A stretch of 64,000 bases of DNA, from NCBI RefSeq assembly GCF_043557345.1, contig NZ_JBIFFV010000003.1:1-64000 (forward strand), given 5' to 3'. The first letter of the stretch is position 1; every line of letters begins with the position of its first letter. The notes under the pieces are model-generated. The model saw nothing but the letters and a program-made list of their open reading frames with translations, did not search any database and was not told the DNA's origin. Of the stretch, positions 1 to 8,687 are shown one piece after another. Source of the DNA: Sulfitobacter sp043557345. GTDB taxonomy: Bacteria; Pseudomonadota; Alphaproteobacteria; Rhodobacterales; Rhodobacteraceae. The position numbers and the translations under genes are program-made.

Positions 1-147
1 TAGTGGGTTCCCATTCTTCATACTCCATGCAACTCTCTGTATTCGTACAGAATTTGCACTTCGTTTGTGAATCCACCGACGGAGATAAGCAAAACCGATA
101 ATCAGTATTATGTAAATAAAACGCGTCCTGAGAGGAGCTACAACGGT

Positions 148-837
148 TTAACCCAAGGCATAACCCGCGCCACGCACGGTTCGGATCGGGTCTTCGCCGC
201 CCTCGCGGGTCAGTGCTTTGCGCAGCCGCGCAATATGAACGTCCACGGTGCGCGTATCGACATAGATGTCGCGGCCCCAGACGTGATCGAGCAGTTGGTC
301 GCGGCTGAACACGCGACCGGGTTTTTCCAGCAGCGTCGTCAGCAGCCGATACTCCGTCGGCCCCAGTTTCAGCTCATTGCCCGCACGGCTCACGCGATGG
401 CGCTCCGGGTCGAGCTGGATGTCGTCAAAGCTCAGCAGCGCGCCAGCGGCTGCGGGACGTGTGCGTCGCAACTGCGTGCGCACGCGCGCCATGAGTTCGC
501 GGAGGTTGTACGGTTTGATCACGTAGTCGTCCGCGCCGGTCTCAAGCCCTCGCACGGTATCCACTTCCTCGGAGCGTGCGGAAAGCATGATGACCGGAAT
601 GTGCCGCGTCGCCTCGCGCGATTTAAGCTGGCGGCAAACTTCGATGCCGCTCATCAAAGGCATCATCCAATCGAGGATCACCAAATCCGGCGCGGCCTCC
701 GAGACGAGAAGCATGGCTTCTTCGCCGTCTTCGGCCCGGCGCACCTCAAAGCCTTCGGCTTCAAGGTTGTAGGCCAGTACCTCACGTTGCGCGGGTTCGT
801 CTTCTACCAGCAGAACTTGCGGTCGTGTGACGTCCAT
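148..837 (-). CDS. phoB: PhoB, phosphate regulon response regulator
   Basis: OmpR/PhoB-class DNA-binding response regulator, the output of the phosphate-starvation two-component system. The receiver domain (about residues 5-120) shows the acidic pocket VEDE, phospho-acceptor Asp56 in LDWMMP and the KPYN lysine. The C-terminal winged helix ends in the typical DVHIARLRKAL recognition region. I start at the internal Met (MDVTRPQ), 4 bases after the phoU stop; an upstream in-frame extension overlaps phoU and does not look like receiver sequence. It is the last gene of the phoR-pst-phoU run and is expected to bind the Pho boxes before pstS. The 147 bases beyond its stop are AT-rich, with no gene recognised. 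Confidence 0.96.
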   Translation of the reverse strand: MDVTRPQVLLVEDEPAQREVLAYNLEAEGFEVRRAEDGEEAMLLVSEAAPDLVILDWMMPLMSGIEVCRQLKSREATRHIPVIMLSARSEEVDTVRGLETGADDYVIKPYNLRELMARVRTQLRRTRPAAAGALLSFDDIQLDPERHRVSRAGNELKLGPTEYRLLTTLLEKPGRVFSRDQLLDHVWGRDIYVDTRTVDVHIARLRKALTREGGEDPIRTVRGAGYALG

Positions 838-841
838 CGTC

Positions 842-1549
842 TCAGTCCTTCGTGGTGATCGAAGTGCGGTCGGCCTTGGGACGGTCATCCTCGGGCGTTT
901 CACCGGTCACGAGGTAGACGACCTGTTCGGCAATGGCGGTCACATGGTCGCCCATACGTTCGACGTTTTTGGCGATGAAATGCAGGTGCATACAGGCGGT
1001 GATGCTGCGCGGGTCTTCCATCATAAAGGTCAGGAATTCGCGGAAGAGCGCGTTATACATCTGGTCAACATCTTCGTCGCGGGTGATCACATCCCGCGCG
1101 AGGTCTGCGTCGCGCTGGATATAGGCGTCGAGCGCGTCTTTCAGCATCGCCTCAACCGCGCCAGCCATGCGGCGGATCGCGCCGGTGCTGTCGCTCACCG
1201 GCTCCATCTGGTTCAGGACGCTACTGCGCTTGGCCATGTTTTTCGCATAGTCGCCAATACGTTCGAGGTTGGCGCTGATCTTGATAACGCTCAGCGTCAG
1301 ACGCAGGTCGATCGCCGTGGGCGCACGCAGGGCGATGACACGGGCGGCGCTTTCGTTGATCTGCTCTTCCAGCCCGTCGATGGCCTTGTCCCCTGCCCGC
1401 ACCTCATTGGCGAGCTCTTCGTCGCGGGTTTCCAGCGATTGCGCGCCGCGGCGAATGGCGTCTTCGACCAGTCCGCCCATCTTGAGGATCTGCGCCTGAA
1501 CGGCTTCCAGATCGCGGTCGAATGCTGATGCAATGTGTTGATCTGACAT
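842..1549 (-). CDS. phoU: PhoU, phosphate signalling negative regulator
   Basis: PhoU-family protein of about 235 residues with two helical-bundle repeats, each carrying the metal-binding E/DxxxD type motif (for example NLERIGDYAKN and NVERMGDHVTA). In the family it links the Pst transporter to PhoR and keeps PhoB inactive when phosphate is plentiful. The start is MSDQHIASAF, 4 bases downstream of the pstB stop; the longer frame overlaps pstB. It lies between pstB and phoB, the usual alphaproteobacterial order. Confidence 0.96.
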   Translation of the reverse strand: MSDQHIASAFDRDLEAVQAQILKMGGLVEDAIRRGAQSLETRDEELANEVRAGDKAIDGLEEQINESAARVIALRAPTAIDLRLTLSVIKISANLERIGDYAKNMAKRSSVLNQMEPVSDSTGAIRRMAGAVEAMLKDALDAYIQRDADLARDVITRDEDVDQMYNALFREFLTFMMEDPRSITACMHLHFIAKNVERMGDHVTAIAEQVVYLVTGETPEDDRPKADRTSITTKD

Positions 1550-1553
1550 GATA

Positions 1554-2351
1554 TTATCCAATACGGCCGGTGATGTAGCTTTCGGTGCGCGGATCTTGGG
1601 GCCGCGTGAAGATGTCGTCGGTGTCGCCATATTCCACGAGGTTGCCGAGGTGGAAAAAGGCGGTTTTCTGGCTCACCCGCGCGGCCTGTTGCATGGAGTG
1701 GGTGACGATCACGACGGAGAAGTTCTGGCGCAATTCGTCAATCAATTCCTCGACTTGCGCGGTGGCGATGGGGTCGAGAGCCGAGCATGGTTCGTCCATC
1801 AAAAGCACTTCGGGTTCGGTCGCCACGGCGCGGGCGATGCACAGGCGTTGCTGCTGGCCGCCCGAAAGGCCGGTGCCCGGGGCGTGCAGACGGTCCTTCA
1901 CCTCGTTCCAGATCGCGCCCCGGCGCAGCGCCTGTTCGACGATATCATCAAGATCGGCCTTGTTGCGGGCCAGCCCGTGAATGCGCGGGCCGTAAGCCAC
2001 GTTGTCGTAGATCGACTTTGGGAAGGGGTTCGGCTTTTGAAACACCATACCCACTTTGGCACGCAGCTGCACCGGGTCGACCCGCTTGTCATAGATGTCT
2101 TCACCGTCGATACGGATGTCACCGGTCACACGGGCCGCATCAATAGTGTCGTTCATCCTGTTGATACACCGCAGAAAAGTCGATTTGCCGCAACCCGAAG
2201 GGCCAATAAAGGCGGTTACGGTTTTGTCGTTGATGTCGATGTCCACGTCGCGAATGGCGTGGCTGTCACCGTAGTAGACCTGCACGTTGCGGGCCGCGAT
2301 CTTGACGGGTTGGGTTGTCACGTCACTCTCCGAATATCTGTTGTCTTTCAT
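1554..2351 (-). CDS. pstB: PstB, phosphate ABC transporter ATPase
   Basis: ATP-hydrolysing subunit of the high-affinity phosphate importer PstSCAB, at the cytoplasmic face. Visible motifs are Walker A GPSGCGKST, the ABC signature LSGGQQQRLCIARA, Walker B VLLMDEPCSALDP and the switch His in IVTHSMQQA. Length (265 aa) is normal for PstB. It sits 15 bases after pstA and 4 bases before phoU, so it is almost certainly co-transcribed. Confidence 0.97.
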   Translation of the reverse strand: MKDNRYSESDVTTQPVKIAARNVQVYYGDSHAIRDVDIDINDKTVTAFIGPSGCGKSTFLRCINRMNDTIDAARVTGDIRIDGEDIYDKRVDPVQLRAKVGMVFQKPNPFPKSIYDNVAYGPRIHGLARNKADLDDIVEQALRRGAIWNEVKDRLHAPGTGLSGGQQQRLCIARAVATEPEVLLMDEPCSALDPIATAQVEELIDELRQNFSVVIVTHSMQQAARVSQKTAFFHLGNLVEYGDTDDIFTRPQDPRTESYITGRIG

Positions 2352-2366
2352 GGTCCCGTCCTTGGT

Positions 2367-3722
2367 TTACCAGCGACGCTCAAAGCGGCGGCGCAGCAGC
2401 ACGGCGATGGCATTCATCGTGATCAGGAACACCAGCAAGATAATGATACCGCCCCAAGCGCGTTCGTAGAAGGCCGGGTCGGCGCGTTTGGCCCATTCGT
2501 AGATCTGGGCCGGCATGGCGGAGTTCGGGGCCATGAGCCCTTCGGCGATGCTGTCGGGCGGGTTGGAGGCGATGAAGCCCACCATGCCGATCAACAGCAA
2601 AGGGGCCGTTTCGCCAAGGGCTTGGGCCAGTCCGATGATTGTGCCGGTCAGGATGCCCGGTGCCGCGAGGGGCAGCACATGGTGGAACACCGATTGCATT
2701 TTCGAGGCCCCTACCCCAAGCGCCGCGTCGCGGATCGAGGGCGGCACCGATTTCAGCGAGGCGCGGGTCGAGATGATGATCGTCGGCAGGGTCATCAGCG
2801 TCAGCACCAGACCACCCACCAGTGGGGCCGAGTTCGGCAGGTGCATGTAGTTGATGAAGACCGCAAGGCCAAGGATACCAAAGACGATCGACGGCACCGC
2901 GGCGAGGTTCGAGATGTTCACTTCGATGATGTCGGTGATCCAGTTCTTCGGTGCGAATTCTTCAAGGTAGATCGACGCGGCGACCCCGATGGGCAGCGCC
3001 AGCACCAGCACCACCAGCATCATCGCGAAAGAGCCGATCATCGACACCCCCATGCCCGCCGCTTCGGGCCGCGCGTCAGAGGCATCGGCGCCCGTGATGA
3101 AGTCGAGGTTGAACCGCTTTTCAATGCTGCCCTCGGCGACCAACGCATCCACCAGATCAAGCTGCGCGGCGCTGATGTTCTTGTCATTGGCAATGCTCTC
3201 GCGGGTCACGCGGCCCTTGAGATAGCCATCGACACGGCTGTTGGTCAGAAACTCGAACTCGGCATTCGTGCCGATCAGATCGGGGTTGGCCAAGACATAG
3301 TTGCGCAATTGCGCGGCGGCGTCTTTCGACAGGATATCGGCCATCGCCTTGGGCTTAAGATCGGTCGCGACCTCGCCCGCTTCGACCTTGTTTTCAAAGG
3401 CAGCTTTCAGCAGCGGCGCATATCCGAAGGTCGAGACCTTCTTGATGTCTTCCAAATCGCGGTTGCCGTTCTTGTCGAGCTTGTCTTCCAGCAGCGGCAC
3501 GGAAAGCGTCACATAGGTCTGCTGAAACGCGCCGGTCCCGCGTGAGATGATGGTAAAGAGCAGCGTCAGCAGCATCAGCAGGCCGATCACGATGGCAATG
3601 ATGCCATAGAGCTTGAAACGGCCCTCGGCGGCGTTGCGGCGTTTGGTGCGCCCGTCTTGGACCAGCAGGGAGGCTCCGCGCGGGTCGGCGATAGGGGCTG
3701 CGGGGTTGGGGATATCGCTCAT
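2367..3722 (-). CDS. pstA: PstA, phosphate ABC transporter permease
   Basis: Inner-membrane permease of the Pst importer. At 451 aa it is longer than the E. coli protein because an extra N-terminal cytoplasmic stretch, first membrane segment and a periplasmic region of about 160 residues (DUF3333-type) precede the permease core. The core shows the ABC-permease EAA loop (GVGASKMQSVFHHVLPLAAPG). The start ATG overlaps the pstC stop (ATGA), which implies translational coupling. The periplasmic insert is typical of alphaproteobacterial PstA proteins. Confidence 0.95.
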   Translation of the reverse strand: MSDIPNPAAPIADPRGASLLVQDGRTKRRNAAEGRFKLYGIIAIVIGLLMLLTLLFTIISRGTGAFQQTYVTLSVPLLEDKLDKNGNRDLEDIKKVSTFGYAPLLKAAFENKVEAGEVATDLKPKAMADILSKDAAAQLRNYVLANPDLIGTNAEFEFLTNSRVDGYLKGRVTRESIANDKNISAAQLDLVDALVAEGSIEKRFNLDFITGADASDARPEAAGMGVSMIGSFAMMLVVLVLALPIGVAASIYLEEFAPKNWITDIIEVNISNLAAVPSIVFGILGLAVFINYMHLPNSAPLVGGLVLTLMTLPTIIISTRASLKSVPPSIRDAALGVGASKMQSVFHHVLPLAAPGILTGTIIGLAQALGETAPLLLIGMVGFIASNPPDSIAEGLMAPNSAMPAQIYEWAKRADPAFYERAWGGIIILLVFLITMNAIAVLLRRRFERRW

Positions 3723-5215
3723 TCGTACTGCTCCCGGTATTTGCGCACGATGTAGAGGGCCAGCACGTTCAGGCCCAGCGTCAGGACGAAGAGGGTCAGG
3801 CCAAGGGCGAAGGCCACCAGCGTCTCGGGGCTGGCGAAATCGCTGTCCCCGGTCAACTGGCTGACGATGCGGGTGGTGATGGTGGTCATGGCCTCCAGCG
3901 GATTGGCCGAGATGCGGGCGATGGCCCCTGCCCCCAGCACCACGATCATGGTCTCACCGATGGCGCGGCTTGCGGCCAGCAGCACAGCGCCCACGATGCC
4001 CGGCAGCGCCGCAGGCAGCACCACTTGGCGGATCGTCTCGGACTGGGTGGCACCCAAGCCGAAGGAGCCGTCGCGCAGCGATTGCGGCACCGCGTTGATG
4101 ATGTCGTCCGACAGGGAGGAGACGAAGGGGATCAGCATGATGCCCATCACCAACCCGGCGGTCAGGACCGAGGTCGCCCCCGACATCCAATCGACGCCCA
4201 GAAGCCCCTCTTCCCCGCGCCCGAAGACTTGCACGAGGAACGGCCCCACGGTCAGCAGCGCGAAAAGGCCGTAGACGATCGTGGGAATGCCTGCGAGGAT
4301 TTCGAGCAGCGGCTTGGCCGTGGCGCGCACCTTTGGGCCTGCATATTCACTCAGATAGATCGCGGCGAAAAGCCCGATGGGCACGGCCACCAGCAGCGCG
4401 ATGAGCGAAATATAAAGCGTGCCCCAAAGCAACGGCAGGATCGACAGGTCACTGTCGCCGCGGAAATTGGGTGCCCAGGAAGAGCCGAAGAAGAAGTCGG
4501 TCCATGGATGCAAGTTGAAGAAATTGATCGTCTCGAACAGCATCGACAACACAATGCCGACGGTGGTCAGAATGGCGAGCGACGCCGCAAGGATCAGCAG
4601 CGCTTTCACGCCGCCTTCGACCCGGTTGCGGGCACGGAAGGTGGCCGTGGTTTCGCGGTAGACCATGGCCAACCCGGCCAAGGCGATCAGCGCCACGATG
4701 ATGTTGCGCCAGAAATTGCCCGTGGCCGTCATCTCGCGGTAAGCCTGCGCAGCTTGCAGCACTTCGGGGCTGATCTCGGCACCCAAGGCAATGCCCTGTC
4801 CGCCCAGCCAAGCGCGCAGGTCTTCGGCTGCGGAAAGGTCGGTCGCATCGGCTGCGCTAAGCGCGCCGGAAGAGACGGCCGCGTCCAGCCCATCGGCCAG
4901 ACGGCGCACATCGCTCTTGATCAGATTGACGGAGGAGCCTTCGGGCACGACCTCGGCGGGGATCATATCGACCACCGAAGATTGCACCAGCATCGGCTGG
5001 ATCAGCAGCCAGAGCCCCAAAACCAAAAGCGCGGGCACCGCCACGCTCATCACCGCGTTGTAGCCGTAGTAGCTGGGCAGCGAATGTAGCTTGCGGCTGT
5101 CGCCTTGGGCAGAGGCCAAAGCTCGACGCCGCGCAAGGAAATACCCGCCCAGTGCCAGCGCCGCGATCAGGATGACCAGCGGCAGCACCGCACTTGTTGT
5201 CAGTATTTGTCCCAC
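3719..5215 (-). CDS. pstC: PstC, phosphate ABC transporter permease
   Basis: Second membrane permease of the Pst importer, 498 aa. The N-terminal region has membrane segments flanking a periplasmic stretch of about 120 residues. The C-terminal permease core has the EAA-type loop (GLGATQSETIRQVVLPAALPG). The start is GTG with a GGGGGAC ribosome-binding stretch just upstream. It overlaps pstA by 4 bases and follows pstS after a hairpin that may reduce read-through. Confidence 0.94.
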   Translation of the reverse strand: MGQILTTSAVLPLVILIAALALGGYFLARRRALASAQGDSRKLHSLPSYYGYNAVMSVAVPALLVLGLWLLIQPMLVQSSVVDMIPAEVVPEGSSVNLIKSDVRRLADGLDAAVSSGALSAADATDLSAAEDLRAWLGGQGIALGAEISPEVLQAAQAYREMTATGNFWRNIIVALIALAGLAMVYRETTATFRARNRVEGGVKALLILAASLAILTTVGIVLSMLFETINFFNLHPWTDFFFGSSWAPNFRGDSDLSILPLLWGTLYISLIALLVAVPIGLFAAIYLSEYAGPKVRATAKPLLEILAGIPTIVYGLFALLTVGPFLVQVFGRGEEGLLGVDWMSGATSVLTAGLVMGIMLIPFVSSLSDDIINAVPQSLRDGSFGLGATQSETIRQVVLPAALPGIVGAVLLAASRAIGETMIVVLGAGAIARISANPLEAMTTITTRIVSQLTGDSDFASPETLVAFALGLTLFVLTLGLNVLALYIVRKYREQYE

Positions 5216-5240
5216 ATGTCCCCCGGTGGATCAAAAAGCG

Positions 5241-5269
5241 AAAAACCGGGGGCAGTCACCCGCCCCCGG
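5241..5269 (-). terminator. Hairpin with U-tract between pstS and pstC
   Basis: On the minus strand an 8-bp stem CCGGGGGC/GCCCCCGG with an 8-nt loop is followed by five Ts. It lies 3' of pstS and before pstC. Because the downstream genes belong to the same operon, I infer partial termination or a 3' stabilising structure that lets the binding protein be made in excess. Confidence 0.7.
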
Positions 5270-5285
5270 CGATAGTGGTAAAGGC

Positions 5286-6326
5286 TTAGGAGCCGCTGCC
5301 CATCACGGTTTCATCGGCAACCACGGACTGGGTGTCGGCCAGTTCAGGGTCCGAGACCAGACCGTATTCGGCCAACGGGCCGTCGGGGCCGGCAACTTCG
5401 TCGGCGACGAAGAACTCAGCGTATTCCTTCAGGCCGGGGATCACGCCGATGTGGGCTTTCTTGACGTAGAAAAACAGCGGGCGCGACACGGGGTAGTCAC
5501 CCGAGGCAATGCTTTCGGTGGTCGGCTCGACGTTGCCCATGGTGGCAACTTGCAGCTTGTCGGTGTTGTTCTCGTAGAAGGCCAGACCGAAGACGCCGAT
5601 GCCGTCTTGGTTGCTTTCGATGCGCGCCAGCGTCTCGGTGTAGTCGCCGTCGATGTCCACGGACTTGCCGTCGGTGCGCAGGCTGATGCATTCTTTCTCA
5701 GCCGCTTTCTCGTCGCCGCCCGCCCCTTCGGCGAAAACTTCAAGATCGCCGGTCTCTTCGCAGCCCGCAAGGATCACTTTTTCTTCGAAAACTTCGCGCG
5801 TGCCGTGTTTGGTGCCGGGGATGAAGGCTTGGATCGGCTGCGCAGGGAAGTCGGGGTTGACCTGATCCCATGTGGTATAGGGGTTCTCGGTCACTTCGCC
5901 ATCGACGACGACTTTGGCGGAGAGGGCTTTGTACCAATCGACCGGCGTGAACGCGAAGGTCTCGCCATTGATGTCGGAGGCGAAGACGATGCCGTCATAG
6001 CCGATGCGCACTTCGATGATGTCGGTCACGCCGTTCTCGGCACAGGCCGCCACTTCGGCGTCTTTGATCTGGCGCGAGGCATTGGCCACGTCGATGGTGT
6101 TCTCGCCCACGCCTTCGCAGAAACGCTTGAGGCCAGCCGATGAGCCGCCCGATTCCACTACCGGTGTCGGGAAGTCGAAGTTCTCGCCAAAGGCTTCGGC
6201 GACGATGGAGGCATAGGGCAGCACGGTCGAGGAACCGGCAACCTGTACTTGGTCACGCGCGGCAGCGGCGGTTGCGGATACGGCGGCAATCGCCAGGGCG
6301 GAAGTGGTGAGTTTTGCGAGTGACAT
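5286..6326 (-). CDS. pstS: PstS, periplasmic phosphate-binding protein
   Basis: High-affinity phosphate-binding lipid-free periplasmic protein delivering phosphate to PstCA. A cleavable signal peptide (MSLAKLTTSALAIAA...AAA) precedes the mature start near VQVAGSSTVLPYA. Typical PstS phosphate-loop elements are seen: GSSTVLP, ESGGSSAGLKRF and PGTKHGTREVF. The start is chosen at the internal Met because an AGGAG site lies 6 bases upstream; a longer frame adds residues that do not resemble a signal peptide. Three Pho-box repeats lie 76-108 bases upstream of the start codon. Confidence 0.96.
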   Translation of the reverse strand: MSLAKLTTSALAIAAVSATAAAARDQVQVAGSSTVLPYASIVAEAFGENFDFPTPVVESGGSSAGLKRFCEGVGENTIDVANASRQIKDAEVAACAENGVTDIIEVRIGYDGIVFASDINGETFAFTPVDWYKALSAKVVVDGEVTENPYTTWDQVNPDFPAQPIQAFIPGTKHGTREVFEEKVILAGCEETGDLEVFAEGAGGDEKAAEKECISLRTDGKSVDIDGDYTETLARIESNQDGIGVFGLAFYENNTDKLQVATMGNVEPTTESIASGDYPVSRPLFFYVKKAHIGVIPGLKEYAEFFVADEVAGPDGPLAEYGLVSDPELADTQSVVADETVMGSGS

Positions 6327-6401
6327 GATATCTCCTGTCAGATGCGAATTGGTGACCACCCCATGGTGATCTGCGCCCCGTCTATGAAGGCGGTGCTGTG
6401 C

Positions 6402-6434
6402 TTTTGTGACAGCAATGTTACAGTTTCATGACAG
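6402..6434 (-). promoter_or_regulatory. Pho box: three direct 11-bp repeats upstream of pstS
   Basis: Read on the minus strand the sequence is three consecutive 11-mers, CTGTCATGAAA, CTGTAACATTG and CTGTCACAAAA, each beginning with the CTGTMA PhoB half-site. The spacing equals one helical turn per repeat, as in known Pho boxes. It lies between the phoR stop and the pstS start, so pstS-pstC-pstA-pstB-phoU-phoB should have its own PhoB-activated promoter besides read-through from phoR. Confidence 0.9.
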
Positions 6435-6464
6435 TCGGTCTGAATCACCAAATTTCTGCAAAAA

Positions 6465-7517
6465 TCAGTCAGAACCCGCTTTCATCGGCAAAATCACGCG
6501 AAATTCGGCCCCTTCGCCGGGGGTGCTGGTGATCTTGAGCCGCCCGCGGTGGCGATTCATGATATGTTTGACGATGGCCAGACCCAGCCCCGTTCCGCCG
6601 AGGGCGCGGCTGCGGTGGCTGTCGACCCGGTAGAACCGTTCGGTCAGCCGCGGCAGGTGGATCGCGTCGATCCCGGGGCCATGGTCGCGCACGCTTACGT
6701 AGACTGCGGGGCCACGCATCGCCGGGTCATGGGCCGTGTGTGCGACCGAAATCTCGACCCGGTTGTCGCGCCCGCCGTATTTGATCGCGTTCTCGATAAG
6801 GTTGGTAAAGACCTGCACCAACTGATCTGCATCGCCCAGCACAGAGGCCGGTGCATCGCCCAGTTTGGGCGCCAGCGTCACATTGCTGTCCACCGCCAGC
6901 GGCGCGAGGTTGCGCAGCGTGCCGCGCAGCACATCGCGCAGATCAACCGGCGCCTCGGGGCGCACGCGCTCTTCGGCTTCGACCCGGCTGAGCGACAAAA
7001 GCTCGCCCACCAGCCGGTTCATCCGTTCGGCCTCTTGCGCCATGATCCCCAGAAACCGCTCGCGCGCCGCCGTGTCGTTGCGTGCCGGGCCTTGTAGCGT
7101 CTCAATGAACCCGATGAGCGCGGTGAGCGGGGTGCGCAGCTCATGGCTCACGTTGGCCACGAAATCGCGGCGCATCTGGCCTGCCTGCGCCATCTCCGTC
7201 ACATCGTTGAAACTGAGCAGGACAATCCCGTGGTCCCCCACCGGGCGCAGGCTGACGTCATAGGTGGTGCCATGTTCGCCGCCGATGCTGGTAAAGCGCG
7301 CTTGGCAGGGGCCCGCGCCCGCGAGACAGCGCTCGACCGCTTCGACCAGCCCCGGTTGGCGCAGCGCGGTGACGAAATGGCGGCCCAGCAGCCCCTTGCC
7401 CAGCAAATCCTCGGCGGGCGCGTTCAGAACGGTGATCCGCTCTTCGGCATTGATGGCAACGCTTGGCAGCGGCAGGGCCGCCACCACATCGGAAAGGGTT
7501 ACGGCGGTGCTGCCCAT
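6465..7517 (-). CDS. phoR: PhoR-type phosphate sensor histidine kinase without membrane anchor
   Basis: Sensor kinase of about 350 aa. A PAS-like N-terminal domain (roughly residues 8-110) is followed by HisKA with phospho-acceptor His125 in NVSHELRTPL, and by the ATPase with the N box NLIENAIKYGG and the G boxes DHGPGI and GTGLGLAIV. No transmembrane helix is visible, unlike E. coli PhoR, so it looks cytosolic. The start is the ATG (MGSTAVTL) next to the upstream gene's stop. Position directly before pstS with phoB at the operon end identifies it as PhoR. Confidence 0.9.
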   Translation of the reverse strand: MGSTAVTLSDVVAALPLPSVAINAEERITVLNAPAEDLLGKGLLGRHFVTALRQPGLVEAVERCLAGAGPCQARFTSIGGEHGTTYDVSLRPVGDHGIVLLSFNDVTEMAQAGQMRRDFVANVSHELRTPLTALIGFIETLQGPARNDTAARERFLGIMAQEAERMNRLVGELLSLSRVEAEERVRPEAPVDLRDVLRGTLRNLAPLAVDSNVTLAPKLGDAPASVLGDADQLVQVFTNLIENAIKYGGRDNRVEISVAHTAHDPAMRGPAVYVSVRDHGPGIDAIHLPRLTERFYRVDSHRSRALGGTGLGLAIVKHIMNRHRGRLKITSTPGEGAEFRVILPMKAGSD

Positions 7518-7518
7518 G

Positions 7519-8040
7519 TCAGAGCGGTTCAAGATCGCAGCGGAAGCGCGCGGCGTTCTCGGCATAGTGTTTGGCACTCGCGGTCAGCCGCTGGATCGCC
7601 TGCGCATCAAGCTCACGCACCACTTTGCCCGGCACGCCCATGACGAGCGACCCATCGGGGATCACCTTGTTTTCGGTGATCAGCGCCCCTGCCCCGATCA
7701 GGCAGTTTTTGCCGATCTTGGCACCGTTCAGCACCGTGGCCCCCATGCCGATCAGAGTGTTGTCGCCGATGGTGCAGCCATGCAGCATGACCTTATGGCC
7801 GATGGTGCAATCTTCGCCCACAGTCAGCGGATAGCCCATATCGGTGTGAAAGACGCAGTTCTCCTGCACATTGCTGCCGCGCCCCACGGTGATCATCTCA
7901 TTGTCGCCGCGCAGGGTGCTGCCGAACCAGACAGAGGTTTCGGGGCCGAGTGTCACCTTGCCGATCACATTGGCATCAGGCGCGACCCAGGCATCGGGGG
8001 AGACTTCGGGGCGGGCATCGGCGAGGGCGTAGAGGGTCAT
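7519..8040 (-). CDS. Gamma-carbonic-anhydrase-like left-handed beta-helix protein
   Basis: A 173-aa hexapeptide-repeat protein of the gamma carbonic anhydrase/YrdA group. Most of the chain is repeats of the [LIV]G type, and the three metal-ligand histidines expected in the family are present (His65 in VFHTD, His82 and His87 in IGHKVMLHGC). The family binds zinc or iron between trimer subunits; carbonic anhydrase activity is often not detectable, so catalysis remains open. It overlaps gmk and stops 2 bases before phoR starts. Confidence 0.85.
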   Translation of the reverse strand: MTLYALADARPEVSPDAWVAPDANVIGKVTLGPETSVWFGSTLRGDNEMITVGRGSNVQENCVFHTDMGYPLTVGEDCTIGHKVMLHGCTIGDNTLIGMGATVLNGAKIGKNCLIGAGALITENKVIPDGSLVMGVPGKVVRELDAQAIQRLTASAKHYAENAARFRCDLEPL

Positions 8041-8684
8041 TTCAATTCCTCGAATTCGGATTGCAGACGGCGAACGTGATCCTTGATGGCGGGCTGTTGG
8101 CTCAGCCGCAGCCGGGCGGCGGTGATGATGGATTTCAGCCGCGCCTCGGTTTGGTCGAGATCGTCGTTGACGAGCACAAAGTCATAGCCGTCCCAGTGGC
8201 TGATCTCATCCCAACTTTTGCCCATGCGCTTGGCGATGGTGGCGGCATCGTCCTGCCCCCGGCTCTCCAAACGGCGTTTCAATTCGGTGATCGAGGGCGG
8301 CAGCAGGAAGATCGACAGCGTGTGCGTGTTCAGATCCGAGTTGCGGATCTGCTGTGCGCCCTGCCAGTCGATGTCGAAAAGAATGTCCTGCCCCTCACTG
8401 ATCGCTGCCTGCACGGGGGCTTTGGGGGAGCCGTAGAAATTGCCAAAGACATGGGCGTGTTCCAGCATTTCGCCCTCAGCCACGGCCTGCCGGAACTCCT
8501 CTTCGCCGACAAAGCGGTAATCCTTGCCGTCCTCTTCGCCCGGACGGGGGGCGCGGGTGGTGGCGGAGACCGAGAAGTTGATCGTCGGATCCCATGCGCG
8601 CAGGGCGCGGGCCATGGTCGATTTGCCCGCCCCGGAGGGGGAACTGAGGATGATCAGAAGGCCGCGTCGGCTTGGGTTTGTCAC
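8037..8684 (-). CDS. gmk: Guanylate kinase
   Basis: Phosphorylates GMP to GDP using ATP, an essential step of nucleotide metabolism. The P-loop SSPSGAGKST lies at residues 14-23; GMP-binding elements include SATTRAPRPGE and the DIDWQGAQQI segment. Length (215 aa) is standard. The start codon is GTG with a GGAG site 6 bases upstream, 3 bases after the yicC stop. The yicC-gmk pairing is common in proteobacteria. Confidence 0.96.
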   Translation of the reverse strand: MTNPSRRGLLIILSSPSGAGKSTMARALRAWDPTINFSVSATTRAPRPGEEDGKDYRFVGEEEFRQAVAEGEMLEHAHVFGNFYGSPKAPVQAAISEGQDILFDIDWQGAQQIRNSDLNTHTLSIFLLPPSITELKRRLESRGQDDAATIAKRMGKSWDEISHWDGYDFVLVNDDLDQTEARLKSIITAARLRLSQQPAIKDHVRRLQSEFEELK

Positions 8685-8687
8685 GTC

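Noticed and set aside
1548..3545. 665-codon plus-strand open frame across pstB and pstA
   Set aside because: Shadow frame opposite two clear transporter genes; His/Arg/Gly-rich translation without any domain, caused by GC-rich codon usage.
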